This document shows, one piece after another, positions 38,057 through 49,945 of a stretch of 64,000 nucleotides of DNA; position 1 is the first letter of the stretch, and each line of letters starts with the position of its first letter. The notes under the pieces were generated by a model. It was not told where the DNA came from and did not search any database. It saw only the letters and a program-made list of their open reading frames with translations. Where the stretch lies: positions 2,108,001 through 2,172,000 of the forward strand of contig OZ199839.1 of NCBI GenBank assembly GCA_964304625.1, in the 5' to 3' direction. The translations under genes were made by a program, and so were the position numbers. This DNA comes from Kudoa neothunni (Eukaryota > Cnidaria).

Positions 38057-38924
38057 TAGGGGGGTGTGCAACCGGGTTCGATTGGGTTGCCGGGCCGGAT
38101 GACCGTGCTAAACTAGAAGGCGGGCTAGAATATGTATCATTTCTTTAGATGGAAAAATTTTTCGAAAGAAATTTAGAAATTAGCTTAGTAAATTTATATT
38201 TTGGTATTGAAAAGAATACGTTTTCATTGCAGTGCTAGAAATGAAATAACGAAAGTTCGACATTTATTATGCGGAAATGACTAGTTCTATGGAATTACTA
38301 CTTCAAAATTTACCCAATTTTATTGGTATTGAATTTAATATTTAGTATATTACATGATAGTTCAAAGTCTTAATGAACAACTATTAGTCGTTTCCGTTTG
38401 TAACAATAAGACTAATATCATACAATCAGTGAAAATAAGTAAATAATTTGGCTGGGAGAATATTTTAATCCTTATTTTGTTTTTTAAATATTTATATTCG
38501 GAAAAGAGAGATAATATTTAATTATTTTCGTCTATTTTGCCATTAAGCTTCTTTATGCGCCGAAAAGATTAATTACAAAAATCGAGGAATTATACAAGTA
38601 CTATCTAATATAAAAATATTTTAACCTTTTAAGTAAAGAGAGGTAGATTTCTACCCCATTTTTATTAGGAGGGTGGAAAATTTTCAGCTACTTAAAAGGT
38701 TAACCTTATCACTGCTCTCCCGTTCGCGGGCCGGTGTTGCCGAACCCCGATCTATTGGGTTAAACTGTAAAATGGTTATGACATCGTTACACACAATTTT
38801 TTTTCAAATGTGTGCTCACTGTATATCTCGAGGCAAGTATATGATTGTTAGATTGTAACTCTGAAGATAGCGAGCTCGATTCCAAATCACAATAATTTTA
38901 CCGGTTCTGAACTGTGCAACCCTA
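38057..38924. mobile_element. Non-autonomous hAT-like element
   Basis: The left end TAGGGGGGTGTGCAACCGGG and inverted right end TAGGGTTGCACAGTTCAGAA form short imperfect hAT-type termini. The 8-bp flanks (CTATCTAA and ATTACTAA) agree only partly. Inside, a nested segment around 38620-38700 carries an AGGTAGATTTCTACCCC palindrome of the piggyBac-type family and inverted AACCTTTTAAGT / ACTTAAAAGGTT arms. A B-box-like GAGCTCGATTCC lies near 38869. No transposase is present. Confidence 0.55.
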
Positions 38925-39027
38925 ATTACTAATGGAAACTAGAGTTGAAACGTGCGATCACAGTTACGCTTATTAAATCTACAATTAAGTTAGATCCAAT
39001 GGAAAGATGAAAAGGGTCTGATTAGAC

Positions 39028-39259
39028 CAGTGTCCCCTAACCTTTTTGGTTCACGGACCCTCGAATAACTAAGCTAAATGAATACAAACCTCTTATTATA
39101 TTAACTATTCATATTTATAATATTATTGTTCCAAAAATTATGTATATAAAGCCGGGAATTTCAAAAGTTAAATTTTTACGTGTAAAAGCCTTCTCACGGA
39201 GCATCCCAAATTAGTGAGGAATCCCCTGGGACCCGCAAACCGTAATTTGTGAAATACTA
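39028..39259. mobile_element. hAT (Charlie-like) MITE
   Basis: The left end CAGTGTCCCCTAACCTTTTT, followed by GGTTCACGGACCC, has the form of hAT-Charlie termini. The inverted right end reads TAGTATTTCACAAATTACGG, then TTTGCGGGTCCC. About 230 bp, no coding content, no intact 8-bp duplication seen. Confidence 0.6.
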
Positions 39260-39289
39260 TTATTGATCAGCCCAAATTTAAAGACAGAT

Positions 39290-39480
39290 CATTGGCACGG
39301 CAAAATTTAATCCTAAACAGCATGTACGCGTGCGAATCGGTAATTTTTAATCCCAGTAACTCTCATTTACAAGCTATATACAAAGTTAATTTTTTAATTT
39401 CTGTTAAATTTAATTTTCTGACATATCCCTTCGCTCTTAAGGTTCAGAAATAATTAAATACAGTCAAAAATGATGCCAAC
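39290..39480 (+). repeat. Dispersed repeat family R, copy 2
   Basis: Carries GGCACGGCAAAATTTAATCC, a TTTTTAATCCCAGTAACTCT block, CCTTCGCTCTTAAGGTTCAG and AATAATTAAATACAGTC in the order of copy 1 at 15520-15750. Confidence 0.7.
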
Positions 39481-39642
39481 TAAATATTATTTAATGTAAA
39501 AATAGTCACTTCCAAATTTAAATGTATTAGTAAATAAATTACGAAAATTTTGAATTAAATTTCCTCAAAGGCACAAAAATATCAAAAACAAACTACAAAC
39601 GACAATAAATTCTTTTACATAATATCAAATAGTTCGTTGTGG

Positions 39643-42540
39643 TTAAAAAATAATTCCAATATATATTTTTACAATTGTTTTCCGATAGTAGCAATGTTCG
39701 AAGCCACACAAACATCCAAAGGGTTTTTTATTCCAAAAGGTTTCACCATAACTCATTCTAAATGTGGTATAGATCCAACAAATGAATTTAGTAACGTCAT
39801 GAATAATCAAGAAATCAAATTAGCAAGGAAATATTTTCAAAGTAAAAGACTTACGACAGTGATTCTCCTTTTTTGATTCTTCTTTTGTTGAAAAAACAAA
39901 TATGAGGCAGTCGCATATCCTAGTTGGAATTTAAAAGCGCTTACTAACTAACAGTATACATGATGATCGAAAAAACACTCGAAAAGATTCAAGATTGGGA
40001 TTGCAATGATGATTAATGAATCGGGACACATTACCCATATTGATAAGAATCGACACAGAAAAGATCCCCTTCTTCGGCGGTGTCTATATCGTGAAGGTAG
40101 TCGTCGTTTTCTTTTTGGTTGGCTTCATTGTTGGAGCAGATTTTTCCTACATACTCACAGATGAAAGTGCCTACCGGCACATCTTGGTCCACGGTCAAGG
40201 AATAACCTATCTCAAAATAATTAACCATGTCATTTAATAATAATTATTATAATAAGAAAGATGGACAATATATGTATTATTACCGACATTCGGAGTTTTT
40301 GATGAGTTTTAACGATACTTGTATGCCGAATTGAACAACTCTTGATGAGCAACTCAAGCTGCATGTACACTTTTCATTACATTCATAAATTAGTGGTCTA
40401 TCGATTATTTTGATATCGTTGATTTTGACAAGTCTCTATCAACAACAGCAAAATCAACATGATTTATTTGTGATTACGGCAGCATATAATATTTAATTTA
40501 ATTTCTAACAATTCCTACCTTATTTTCGTACCAAATTGTTTTTTGATAAGAGAGGTTTCGGCATGAGCAAAAATCACTCAAAGCACAATCCCCAACGCAG
40601 TTACAACACTGTAATGTGTACATTTAAACATTGTCACAATAGAACTTCGCAAAAACACCACTTACAGACATATCATTTCTTATTTTGATGTAGTTGGGGA
40701 AGATATTTTTCTTCACATACACATAATGTGGTGGTGGCAGATCATCGAGATAATTCACAAGTGGAATAGCTTTATCTTCAATTCCAAAAGTGATATCTCT
40801 ATTAGGTATGTAATTTTATTTCACCTAATCAAATAAAACTGTACACATACGTTGTTGTTAGAAGTGGTTGGGGTTTGTTAGCTCGGTAGGTTTCGATGAG
40901 ATCTCTTAGGATGAGTTTGCATGTTTCCGACTTAGAAATCTACGTTCATATAAATAATTAAGTGAGACGAATCAAACATCAAAAACAAAATGGGAAATGC
41001 CTCTATTGCATTACTCAATCACTTTACCGATTTTATTTTAGAAACAACAACAAAAATTTTAAAAAAATTAAATAAGGTAGCTCATTATTTTTAATTCCTT
41101 ATGTCTTATTTAGTTTAACAATTGTCAAAACTTATCTGCCCGTAGAATATTAAAAAGTATCAGACAAAATGCAACTCCCTCGATTAAAAGTAACATTCTA
41201 GAAGACGAATGAGCAGAAATATCGATTTTGCATTAGGGCACGACAGCATACATTGATAGGGAAAAGATTGTTATTGTTAGGTATGGATGGATCCGAGCCT
41301 ATCTGTAAAAGAAACTTGACCATTTTCATGTTATTTTTGCTGACTGCAATAAAGCTATATAAATTTGTGTAATTAATGAAATATTACTTTGCTACAGGTT
41401 TAATAAAAAATCAAATCTTACAGAGGAGTTTCTCCTAATTTGTTTTTTATGATTTGGATAGCATTCATAGTTTGACAGCAGAGTCACGGCATCAAACATA
41501 TTGTTTAATACGGCTAAATGGAGCGCGTTGTTGCCGTCCTATCAAGAATAAGTAAATAGTTAGAGATTAATGTTGTAAACAAGCAAAAAAATTACTGCAT
41601 CACGAATACTTAAATCAGCGCCAAAATCAAGAAGAACTTTGGCAACAGGAAGACTTTGGTTGATAAACAATGAACCACATCACAGGGGAATATCGTTGTA
41701 CGTTGTCTAGGATATTGAAATCAACCTTCAACCGAAGGAGGATGTGCAAAAATTTCAGGTTGATTATATATCACAGCGTACGTAATAAGATTCATATTGA
41801 AAATATTCTATTTTGTGATGTAAGAATAATAAGCTAGTTGAATTAACCTTGTGATGAATATTTGAGCCCATTAAAATGAGAGCAATAAAATTGTGCAATT
41901 TTCCATATTTAACACAGAAAAACTAGATCACATTTGGAACAAATATCAAGTTATAAGTTCAGTCGTTATGAATAATGGAAATGTTACCGTTGGAAGATTG
42001 AGGTCGTCATCAAGCAAATCCACAAAACCATTTGACTTGTTAAGGCCAATTAATTTAACGACATAGCATGTTAATCAACTTACAAGATAAAGCAGTCCAA
42101 ACAAATTGGATACAGTGCCATATTGTGCCATATAATGTAGAATAGATTTGCCATTCATTAGATTAAACAAAGTATATATGATAGTTGTGCACTACAGCAA
42201 TAATACACATTAAAATGAGATACAAAAATGAATTGAATAGAGATGTTTTTTATGATCGTATTAAATCATTCACATAACTACAACATACAGAGCAAGGTTA
42301 ACACCGCCGAAATCTTGTTAGCCTTTACACAGTCGTACGATATCAACACGATCAAAATGGGGCAAATTGATAAGGTCCATCTTAATGTGTTGATATAATT
42401 GAGATGTTAATTACATCTGCTGCTTACTTTCAACAATTTTTTGGACCTAAATAAAAAGATAAATTTAATAAAAATATCGCCAAAATATTCTCACATTGTA
42501 CTATCGTTTTCGTCGTTTGGACAGCTACAATACAAATAAT
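39643..42540 (-). pseudogene. G9a/EHMT-like histone H3K9 methyltransferase (ankyrin + pre-SET + SET + post-SET), frame-broken
   Basis: On the minus strand, decayed ankyrin exons come first: RVDIVRLCKG near 42345, ILHYMAQYGTVSNLFGLLYL near 42110, FIALILMGSNIHHK near 41880, KVLLDFGADLSIRDA, DGNNALHLAVLNNMFDAVTL (41538-41422). Then 40930-40851, the pre-SET exons 40798-40666 (DITFGIEDKAIPLVN) and 40608-40519 (CCNCVGDCALSDFCSC), 40435-40284 (RPLIYECNEKCTCSLSC), the SET exon from 40206 (VPVGTFICEYVG, NVSRFINHHCNPN), 39919-39855 (MRLPHICFFNKRR) and 39757-39643 (SYGETFW, CLCGF-EHC post-SET). Breaks: an extra base at the CCC 40034-40036, a phase clash between 40284 and 40206, a frame change near 41655 and a stop at 42318-42320. 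Splice sites and catalytic motifs persist, so recent loss or consensus indels are both possible. In animals the enzyme mono- and dimethylates histone H3 lysine 9 in the nucleus. Confidence 0.88.
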
Positions 42541-43056
42541 AATATACTTTTTTAAGTGAGATGAATATTTTAAAACCAATATAATATTAAAATCGAATCA
42601 ATCCTTTATTAGTATTATACACTCACACATTAAAAACATACATGTATCCACGAATTTCTTTAATTATTCTATTCAACTCGTCCACATGAACAATATAATT
42701 TATAAGAAAGGCTATATGATAATTGAAATCCAAGCAACCTATATTAACTCTATTTACGTGGTACCACAGTTGTTTTCAAATAGTTGGAATAGATCTCTTT
42801 TAGGTTCTCTAGCGTTGAATCACTATGATATGTTGTATATCAATCAATTTTATATGATTTTATTGTGTATGAAGGATTAAAAACAAATTTAAACAATAAT
42901 AATAAAACTCACATTATTTCGACAGATGGCACCAAACCATCGCTACGACTCAAATCTAACGTAATTATAAATGCATATCATCCTACATTGGCTTATTACC
43001 ATCGGAATTAGATTGATTATCCATAGTTTTTGCTAAATCCAATCGAAATAGTTTTT
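42541..43056. other. Upstream part of the G9a-like locus
   Basis: May contain small exons of the minus-strand gene (a short open piece before a GTGAG donor near 42910), but none has recognisable similarity. Confidence 0.35.
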
Positions 43057-43413
43057 TCATCCCTCACGTTGAACTTGACATTCTCTTAAAATGAAATCAG
43101 GAAATATGTTAGATTGGAAGTAATTACGCAAATAAACATCAAGCTGATAACTTGTTGCAGTCCCTTTAAATCTTTCACTGCATTCCAAATGCAACAATAA
43201 ATAAAAATAAAAAACTTCCAAAAAATTACAGCACGTCACAATAATTCGACGATGACACAGCCGTAACGTATGAGAATATATCTGAACTGATCTGTTCGTA
43301 TTAGATTTATTTTTTACTGCGTAATTATCAATTAAAAGGATTACATCTTCAAGAATCTCCTCGACCCGGACTTTCTTCCAACTCATTGCGCCCACTTGAA
43401 CGCGCATTGCCAT
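43057..43413 (-). other. Open frame, possible upstream exon of the G9a-like locus
   Basis: A 118-codon minus frame with several cysteines and histidines (CHRRIIVTCC, HLECSERFKG) lying upstream of the ankyrin exons. G9a proteins have a cysteine-rich region before the ankyrin repeats, but no clear alignment can be made. It may be part of that gene or chance. Confidence 0.3.
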
Positions 43414-44258
43414 TTTTGAGGATTAGTTAGATCGAGCCATTGTCGACAGTCACTGGCTACGTTATTTAAGGGATAAATTAATGAGTTGATGTGTAAATTC
43501 TAAGAGCAGAGTTTTTATTGGAAAATAGTTGATAAATTCTGCTAAACGACAACTCACGGAACATAAAAAACCACTTTTTAAATTAAAAATAAATATTTTA
43601 CAAAATTATTTTTCTTGACAATGAGAAAATATCCTGTTTTAAGCTTTTAATATTTACTCAGTGAAATAAAGTTTTATAGTAAATATTAAATTTTGAATAA
43701 TTAATTTTATTTTGTCCATTTTTGTTTTGTATATTGAATGTATATCATTGTTTGGATAGGACATAAAATAATTCATATCTCGTTCGATCAAACATTGAGT
43801 CTGTGTCGGCTTCTCAGTAAAAGTGTTTGGTTCAGTGTGGTACCGCTTAAACCTCGAATTAATTCTCTAATTAACTGTACGCTGTATCCCCTTCAAGTAA
43901 GAATGTAAAAATGGGATACAAATGTGCACCACACTTTATTTTATAAAATTGTCCAAAATAAAAGTCAGTATTTACTAATAAAATGTGAGAAGAATTTATC
44001 GTACAAATTTCGAATAAATGGCCAATTTTTTAAGGTTATTTTCTGAATGTGAATGAGCGATAATATATATTGCCACATTATCTCATTGGAATATGATAGT
44101 ATTTATAAGTCTATTTCTGCGTTTTTTAATTAAATAAATAAATAATTTAACTCCCAATAATGAATTCATTTTAATTAGAACAACTTAATATAACATTGTG
44201 AAGAAAACCATATGATCGAAAATAGTGATTATTTCATAAAACAATTATGACACGTTTT
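43414..44258. other. Intergenic, AT-rich
   Basis: No recognised feature. Confidence 0.45.
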
Positions 44259-45368
44259 TTAACCCTCTGAGTCACACGAGAATTTACACCTTCCAAGTAA
44301 AAATAGAGTAGAAATCTACCCAGGTTTTCTCGACTAAAACTATGCCAAATTAAACTTTATTTAATTTGGCATTGTTTTAATACATTCTGCCGATTAGATT
44401 TTAAGTAAATCAAGGTATACATATATATACTAAATATAATGAGCCCGCATTGCGTGATATATTAGGGTTTTTCACTGCCCGCTCTTGTCTTATCAACAGT
44501 AAATCTCTTGTTTTTTCCTTAAAATATTCTTTTAATGTAAAAGAATCGTTGAAGGTTTATTGGGCACAAATAAATGTAATATTTACACTAAAACATAACA
44601 AACATAAAGAAAAAACGGTGTTATTTCTTGAAAAATGACCACAAAACATGCCAACAATGTTTCTTATAACAAAATGCTACGCAAACATCACATTTATGTA
44701 CAGTTTTAATGTCGTACACTTGTTGATTGAATAATTCCCCCCTTGTTTCGATTATCAACGTAATATTCTGTTTTTTGAATATTAAAACACCAAAACGATT
44801 TTAAAAGGTGTTTTAGTTGGTGTTCGAGTAGATAGCGGGGCCGCAGTCTCCCATAATGTGCCATTCTTGTCAATAAGAAAATCGACTGGCAGATTTATAC
44901 TAACATCGCATTTATCTAAAGATTCTTCGTCAATAGACCGTATTAAGAGTCTGATGAGTCAAATCTGAGAAACTTTCACTGTATTCGCAAGAACATATTG
45001 CACACAAAACGAGAGGAAAGCATTCGCACAGGGGGCTTAATAATAGTGTTTATTGATTTACTCAAAATCTAATCGATAGAATATATTAAAACTATGAAAA
45101 ATTTAATAACTTTTTATTTTAAATTGGTTTAATCCATAAAAATCTGGGGGAGATTTCTACCCCATTTTTACTTGGAAGGTAAGATACTGCTGAAGTAACT
45201 TTTTTTTATATCTAAATGATACACTTTTTTATTCCTAATATTTATATTATAAAAACGGTCACAAGATTATACTGAATTTGGATCATTTATCTTTAATTTA
45301 TTGGGTAAAAAATGACTTTCTAACATCACGTGGGATAGATTTCTACCTCATTTTACTTGGACGGTTAA
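44259..45368 (-). mobile_element. Internally deleted piggyBac element
   Basis: The left end is TTAACCCTCTGAGTCACACG at 44259; the right end, inverted, is TTAACCGTCCAAGTAAAATG at 45368. Subterminal blocks TTCCAAGTAAAAATAGAGTA (left) and the inverted GTCCAAGTAAAATGAGGTAG (right) match, each followed by a GTAGAAATCTACCC-type palindrome. An extra right-type block lies at 45142-45185. Minus-strand coding scraps remain: DKNGTLWETAAPLSTRTPTK (near 44860) of the N-terminal part, and CDVCVAFCYKKHC (near 44690) of the cysteine-rich C-terminus. The catalytic middle is deleted. Confidence 0.75.
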
Positions 45369-45629
45369 AGTTTTTCAAAACGCCAAACTAAGAAAACTGA
45401 TGAAATGTCATCACAATTTGAAGAATCAGTGTACGACTTATCAGAATCTGGGGAGTTACCACTGTATTAAGGATAGGAGAGAATGACGCGCTCGCAATAA
45501 GTCATGCATGCGTAGGAGGATCGCACGTATTGTTTTGGGTCATTTATCCCAATATTTATTCGATAGAATATTCTTTAATTTTTCCAAATGACATCTATAA
45601 ATATTTCGAACAATTTTATAAAGGAAAAA
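45369..45629. other. Intergenic
   Basis: No feature recognised. Confidence 0.4.
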
Positions 45630-45835
45630 TGAGGAGTAGAATTCTACTTCGAATATATATAGAGGGTATATTTACATTAACTTTTTTTATATATGGTAAC
45701 AAAAAATTTCAAATTCTTTTCCCAAAAGCAATTATAAAGTTGGAAGGTTGTAAAAAATTTATAGGAGTTATGTTCCATTTATACGCTATAACATGGTTGT
45801 CAAAATTCACTTGGGTAAAATTTACCCTGTTTTAT
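45630..45835 (+). repeat. Dispersed repeat with AT-palindrome, copy 2
   Basis: Matches 22020-22195 across TTTACATTAACTTTTTT, GGAGTTATGTTCCATTTATA and AAATTCACTTGGGTA. The terminal palindrome is altered (GGGTAAAATTTACCC). The overlapping 45530-45847 frame is therefore repeat sequence, not a gene. Confidence 0.6.
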
Positions 45836-45841
45836 TTGAAG

Positions 45842-45935
45842 CAGTGATTTTCAAACTTTTTGGAATGGCGGATCCCCCAGCAAGCTCAAATTGTCTTGCA
45901 GATCCCCATATATATATATATATATATATTAAGGA
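45842..45935 (+). mobile_element. hAT-type terminus next to an (AT)n tract
   Basis: CAGTGATTTTCAAACTTTTT followed by GGCGGATCCCCC has the form of hAT-Charlie left ends. A (TA)n run follows at about 45908-45929. The opposite end was not found. Confidence 0.45.
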
Positions 45936-46003
45936 ACTGGTAAAATAATAAAGTACGAAGTTTATAAAAATTTGAATGCATTTATTTGTAAAAAACTTAA
46001 ATA

Positions 46004-46644
46004 CAATGAATCTCCAATATCCGGAAATCGCGCTATCTGGAAGGTATTTTAAGTTTTTTTTGGATTTTATTGAAATCATGTGTCGGTAAATGTTCGATTA
46101 ACCGGTATCTCGGTAACCCGAAACCGGAACAATTATTTAATCATAATTCTGGATAAACGTACCACCCATCACCGTAAGAAATACACAATGTAGCATATAT
46201 GCTAACGAAACATTTAAAGAAAAAATATTTTAGATTAATTATTTATAATTTTTTCCTCTAAAACTCAAGTTAAACATTCAGTTCTAATATAAATTTGTAC
46301 TACACCCTCACATATGCCTGTATGTGTATTAAACAAAATTTAATCACCGATTATTAAAAAAAGTATAGTACTCCTATGTGTACGTGTTTTTCTCCCATAA
46401 TTATGTACAGTTTTTTTTTCATTTAAATCCCCATATACTTAGTTTATAGATATGCCAATTTTTTAAAATTTAAGTTGCAGAAGTAAACTATTTCACTTCT
46501 GCGGTAGATAGCAAAAATTGGTTATAAATCAAGTAAACAGTACTTATGTAGAAATTCGAAACTGCGCGCGCAATATTGTTTATGATAGGTTAACCGGAGG
46601 GAAAATCGCCGGTGTCAAATTTTCCGGATAATCAAGGTTAGGCT
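46004..46644 (+). mobile_element. Tigger/pogo-like MITE, copy 2 (complete)
   Basis: Flanked by TA on both sides. The inverted ends read CAATGAATCTCCAATATCCG on the left and CAGCCTAACCTTGATTATCC inverted from the right. The 641-bp length equals copy 3 (61180-61819, 640 bp), with the same internal order including GCACCCATCACCGTA. No transposase. Confidence 0.8.
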
Positions 46645-47640
46645 GTATTAATTATTAAAACAATATTTCTTCATTAAATAAGACGGAAAATAACCTCGAA
46701 TTTATCATTTAATGATAGAGCTTAAAAATTTTTTGACTTTATTTTTTGATTTTAATGGTGAAATTAGTTTATTAAATAGGAAAAATAGCATTATATTGAA
46801 TCAATTAATTGAAATTTTATGTGTATATTTTAAAGGTTTCAAACGAAATTTGTGTATGGAGATAGAGAAACAAATAAATTACTTTATTGATTAATAATAT
46901 TGAATAATTTTAATATTGATTTAATTTAAAATGTTAGAATAATTATTTCATTTTTTATTTAACGCTTAAAATTTTCTTGATAATGATTTCGAGAATCGAC
47001 AAATTTGAACGAGTACCGAGTATCGGCCAGAAGATGATGGCGGGAAAACACCATCGACAACTTGAACATTAATTCTTAAGCCTTTAGCTTCCATGGAGGT
47101 ATATGGATTTCAAAATAAAATCAAATGTGACTAGACAATTTTTCGGTTGATTCCAATAAGAATTATTCCCTACAAACTCCCATACGTAGCTAAATATTAA
47201 AGAAGATCCTCCAGTGATCATTTGGGGTTGAATCTACGAAAATTTTTTATTTTATCGTATAATAGAAAAATTTTTTAAATTTATTTTGTAAAATAATTAA
47301 TAATTCCTTATCAATAAAAATTTAGATAAAGATTTATAGTATTCTAAATATATATTCTTTCTCATTTACCGTACTTAATTTATCAAGAATATTCAACAAT
47401 AGTTTTCAAGCAGTATAACAGGGTAGGTTATTTCCATTGATATATGAAATAATAAGCGTTTTATAAGAAAGTGCAGCATAAGAATGATATTGACAGCTTC
47501 TTCAAATACCTTACACGGAGAGATATAAAGTACCTCGTAAAAATAACAAAATGAAAAAATAGACAAAAATGATCCAAATATTTTTTATATTTCACTCGTT
47601 TTTGATTCTCAGTAGATTTCATTAATTTATTACGTTAATT
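46645..47640. other. Intergenic, AT-rich
   Basis: The 46712-46894 frame is unrecognised; nothing else seen. Confidence 0.4.
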
Positions 47641-47696
47641 TCACCCCGCAATGAACCACCCTAAAGGACTATCAATAAGGAAATTGTTAGTGTCAT

Positions 47697-49945
47697 TCAA
47701 ATCCCTCTCCCTCCAAAAAATAAAGCCTGTAACTGATACATTAAACGCCATAAAAACACCAATTTTAAAACCATATCAAGAGAATTATACTTATTTTGCA
47801 GAATTTTGGAATAGTGTCGATTTTGAATCAATGAATTTAAGCCTTTTATAAACCCTTTCCCATAGCCCATTAATTGAATTTTGGATTCACATATTGATTT
47901 CTTATATTTCTTGAAATAGTTCACCAAAATAATTTTGTATATTTTGGGGTCCGTGAGAGGGTTTTGCACTGTTGTATGTTCATTGTACGTTTGCAATTAT
48001 TTTGGGCAAATGATAGGAAATCATACCTACAATTGGTGTATACCAATTTTGTCGCTACAAATAGTTCAAAGTCCTTATATTTTTCTAGCGGATATAAGGA
48101 TTTTGTGAGCTCATCCGGTAGAGCTATAGTTTGTGCTTTTGCATGTCTTATCATATTGAAAAGTTCCGACAGCGATTCATCATTAAATAATGGATCCAGT
48201 AGACGGCAAGATTCATTATACGACTTTTTTTCAAATATTTTATTAAAATGAATAATTTTTATACGGCTTAATAATGAGCATTCAACCTCATTGAATTTTG
48301 GAATATTGTTGACGTTAATAATAATTTTCGACTGGATATTTTCAATTCTAATATTGTTATCATAGCTTCTTTTGCATGGCAATACTCCACTTTCTAATGT
48401 ATATTATTTATATGGATATTCAATTATAAAATGTTCACCTGAGACGACTTTAATTAGGCGGCTATCAAATTTGTCAAACGGCGGGTCCATTACACAGCAT
48501 AACTTTTTCTCCCTAATATAAAATTTTAATAGTAATATCGTATAATAATACCATAAATTCTCATGTTGTTGAAATGAATTAGAGAGGATTTTTGTCTCGG
48601 AGAAAAACCCTCTGGGTATCTCACCAAAAAAATCCCCCCAAAAATGTCTTAATAATTTGAGAAAAGTGGATTTTCCATTCATACCACAGCCATAAAAGAA
48701 AAGTATATATTTGTTTATTTTTTTTCCGTACAACGCTTCGTTTAAAAATTCCATTACGTCATGAATGTGGTCATCGCTCAATATGGAAGACAAATATTCT
48801 CGTATACTTGTGCTAGTTGTATTTGGTATGTAGTTAAATGGCAGGTGCCTTGTTACATAGTCTTCTTTTTTAATTTCCCCGAATTGATTTTCGTTAATGT
48901 TGTATATAAGATTTTTAAAAGCTATATTATCCATTGAACGAAGAAAAAAATCCGCCGGTGGGAGATATTCATTCTTTATCAACTTTTGGGACATCTCGCT
49001 AAGCCTTGATTTTTTAATGAAATTCTTTACGTCAGAAATTAAATTTTTAATCAATTTTTTCTCATAAATACTGACATTTTTTAAGCTCAGGCAGCCGCTC
49101 ATGAAATCAATTAACTCTTAAAAAATTGAATACATTGGTTCTTCTCAATACTGATTGCTTACCTGTTCCTTCGTCAAAGATTCTACTGCATATTTTATTC
49201 CAAACTTCCTTAGTGTCTATTAGATGCCAAATTTTTGTTTTTGATTCAAATACATACCACTTTTCGGACTCTTTGGTGATTTGAAATGCATCAATTTGGA
49301 TTTTTTTCAAAATAAGGTTTATAAATCTATTATCAAGTAATTACTTAGGCCGAAGAATTAGGAGTTACCCATAATGTGAAGGATCGTTAATGAAGTATAA
49401 TAAACATTTTTCATCAGTATCAGGAAACTTTTCCATGTACGCGCTAAAAACTTCCAGTGGGCTTGGGGTAGGTGGAGACGACAACGCAGTTTGATACAAC
49501 TCAGAATCGGTATTTTCGCGAGTTGCAAATAAGGATTCATTGATAACCTGACCTGCAGAATGGTCATGCTTAGGTAATGGAGAGCTTTCTTTATACGGAA
49601 GTGCAAGAAACGGGCTTGGTTGAGATGAAAGCGAAATCATATTGTTAGCATACCCCGTCTGTCTCTTCAAGATAACAATAATTTAAACAATTTCATATGA
49701 TCGGTTACTCGCTGGATCGTTATCAATATATTAAAACATTTTTCGTTAACTGGGAATAAAGAATCCGCACTGCAGGCTGGTTGTTTCTCACTCCTGGGTA
49801 CACTATTTGGGTCGCCATTAGAATTACTCGCTAGGCGGATTGTGACACTAGAATCGTCTACAATGTTTATAACGATATCCGACTTATCATTCGGATTATC
49901 CATAATGTTGGCAATGGCGTCTGAAATATTATTTGATCCGCTCAC
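47697..49945 (-). pseudogene. Endogenous viral-type D5-like primase-helicase (SF3 helicase), broken
   Basis: Minus-strand frames run in order. 49945-49667 and 49670-49365 are low-complexity, serine/proline-rich and unrecognised. 49310-49107 has KWYVFESKTKIWHLIDT, typical of D5 N-terminal domains. 49102-48404 holds the D5_N part and Walker A GCGMNGKSTFLKLL, then VVSGEHFIIEYPYK. 48382-47921 holds the SF3 motif C region NNIPKFNEVECSLLSRIKI. 47996-47697 is the C-terminal part. The order N-domain, Walker A, motif C, Arg finger matches helicases that unwind replicating DNA in nucleocytoplasmic large DNA viruses, virophages and some mobile elements. Breaks: frame change near 49107, an in-frame stop at 48404-48406 with the same frame continuing, and a frame change near 47960. 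No capsid, polymerase or integrase is nearby, so this is an isolated fragment. Virus family cannot be told. Confidence 0.82.

Noticed and set aside
45530-45847. 105-codon plus frame
   Set aside because: Most of it is a repeat also found at 22020-22195 with a different frame; not a gene.
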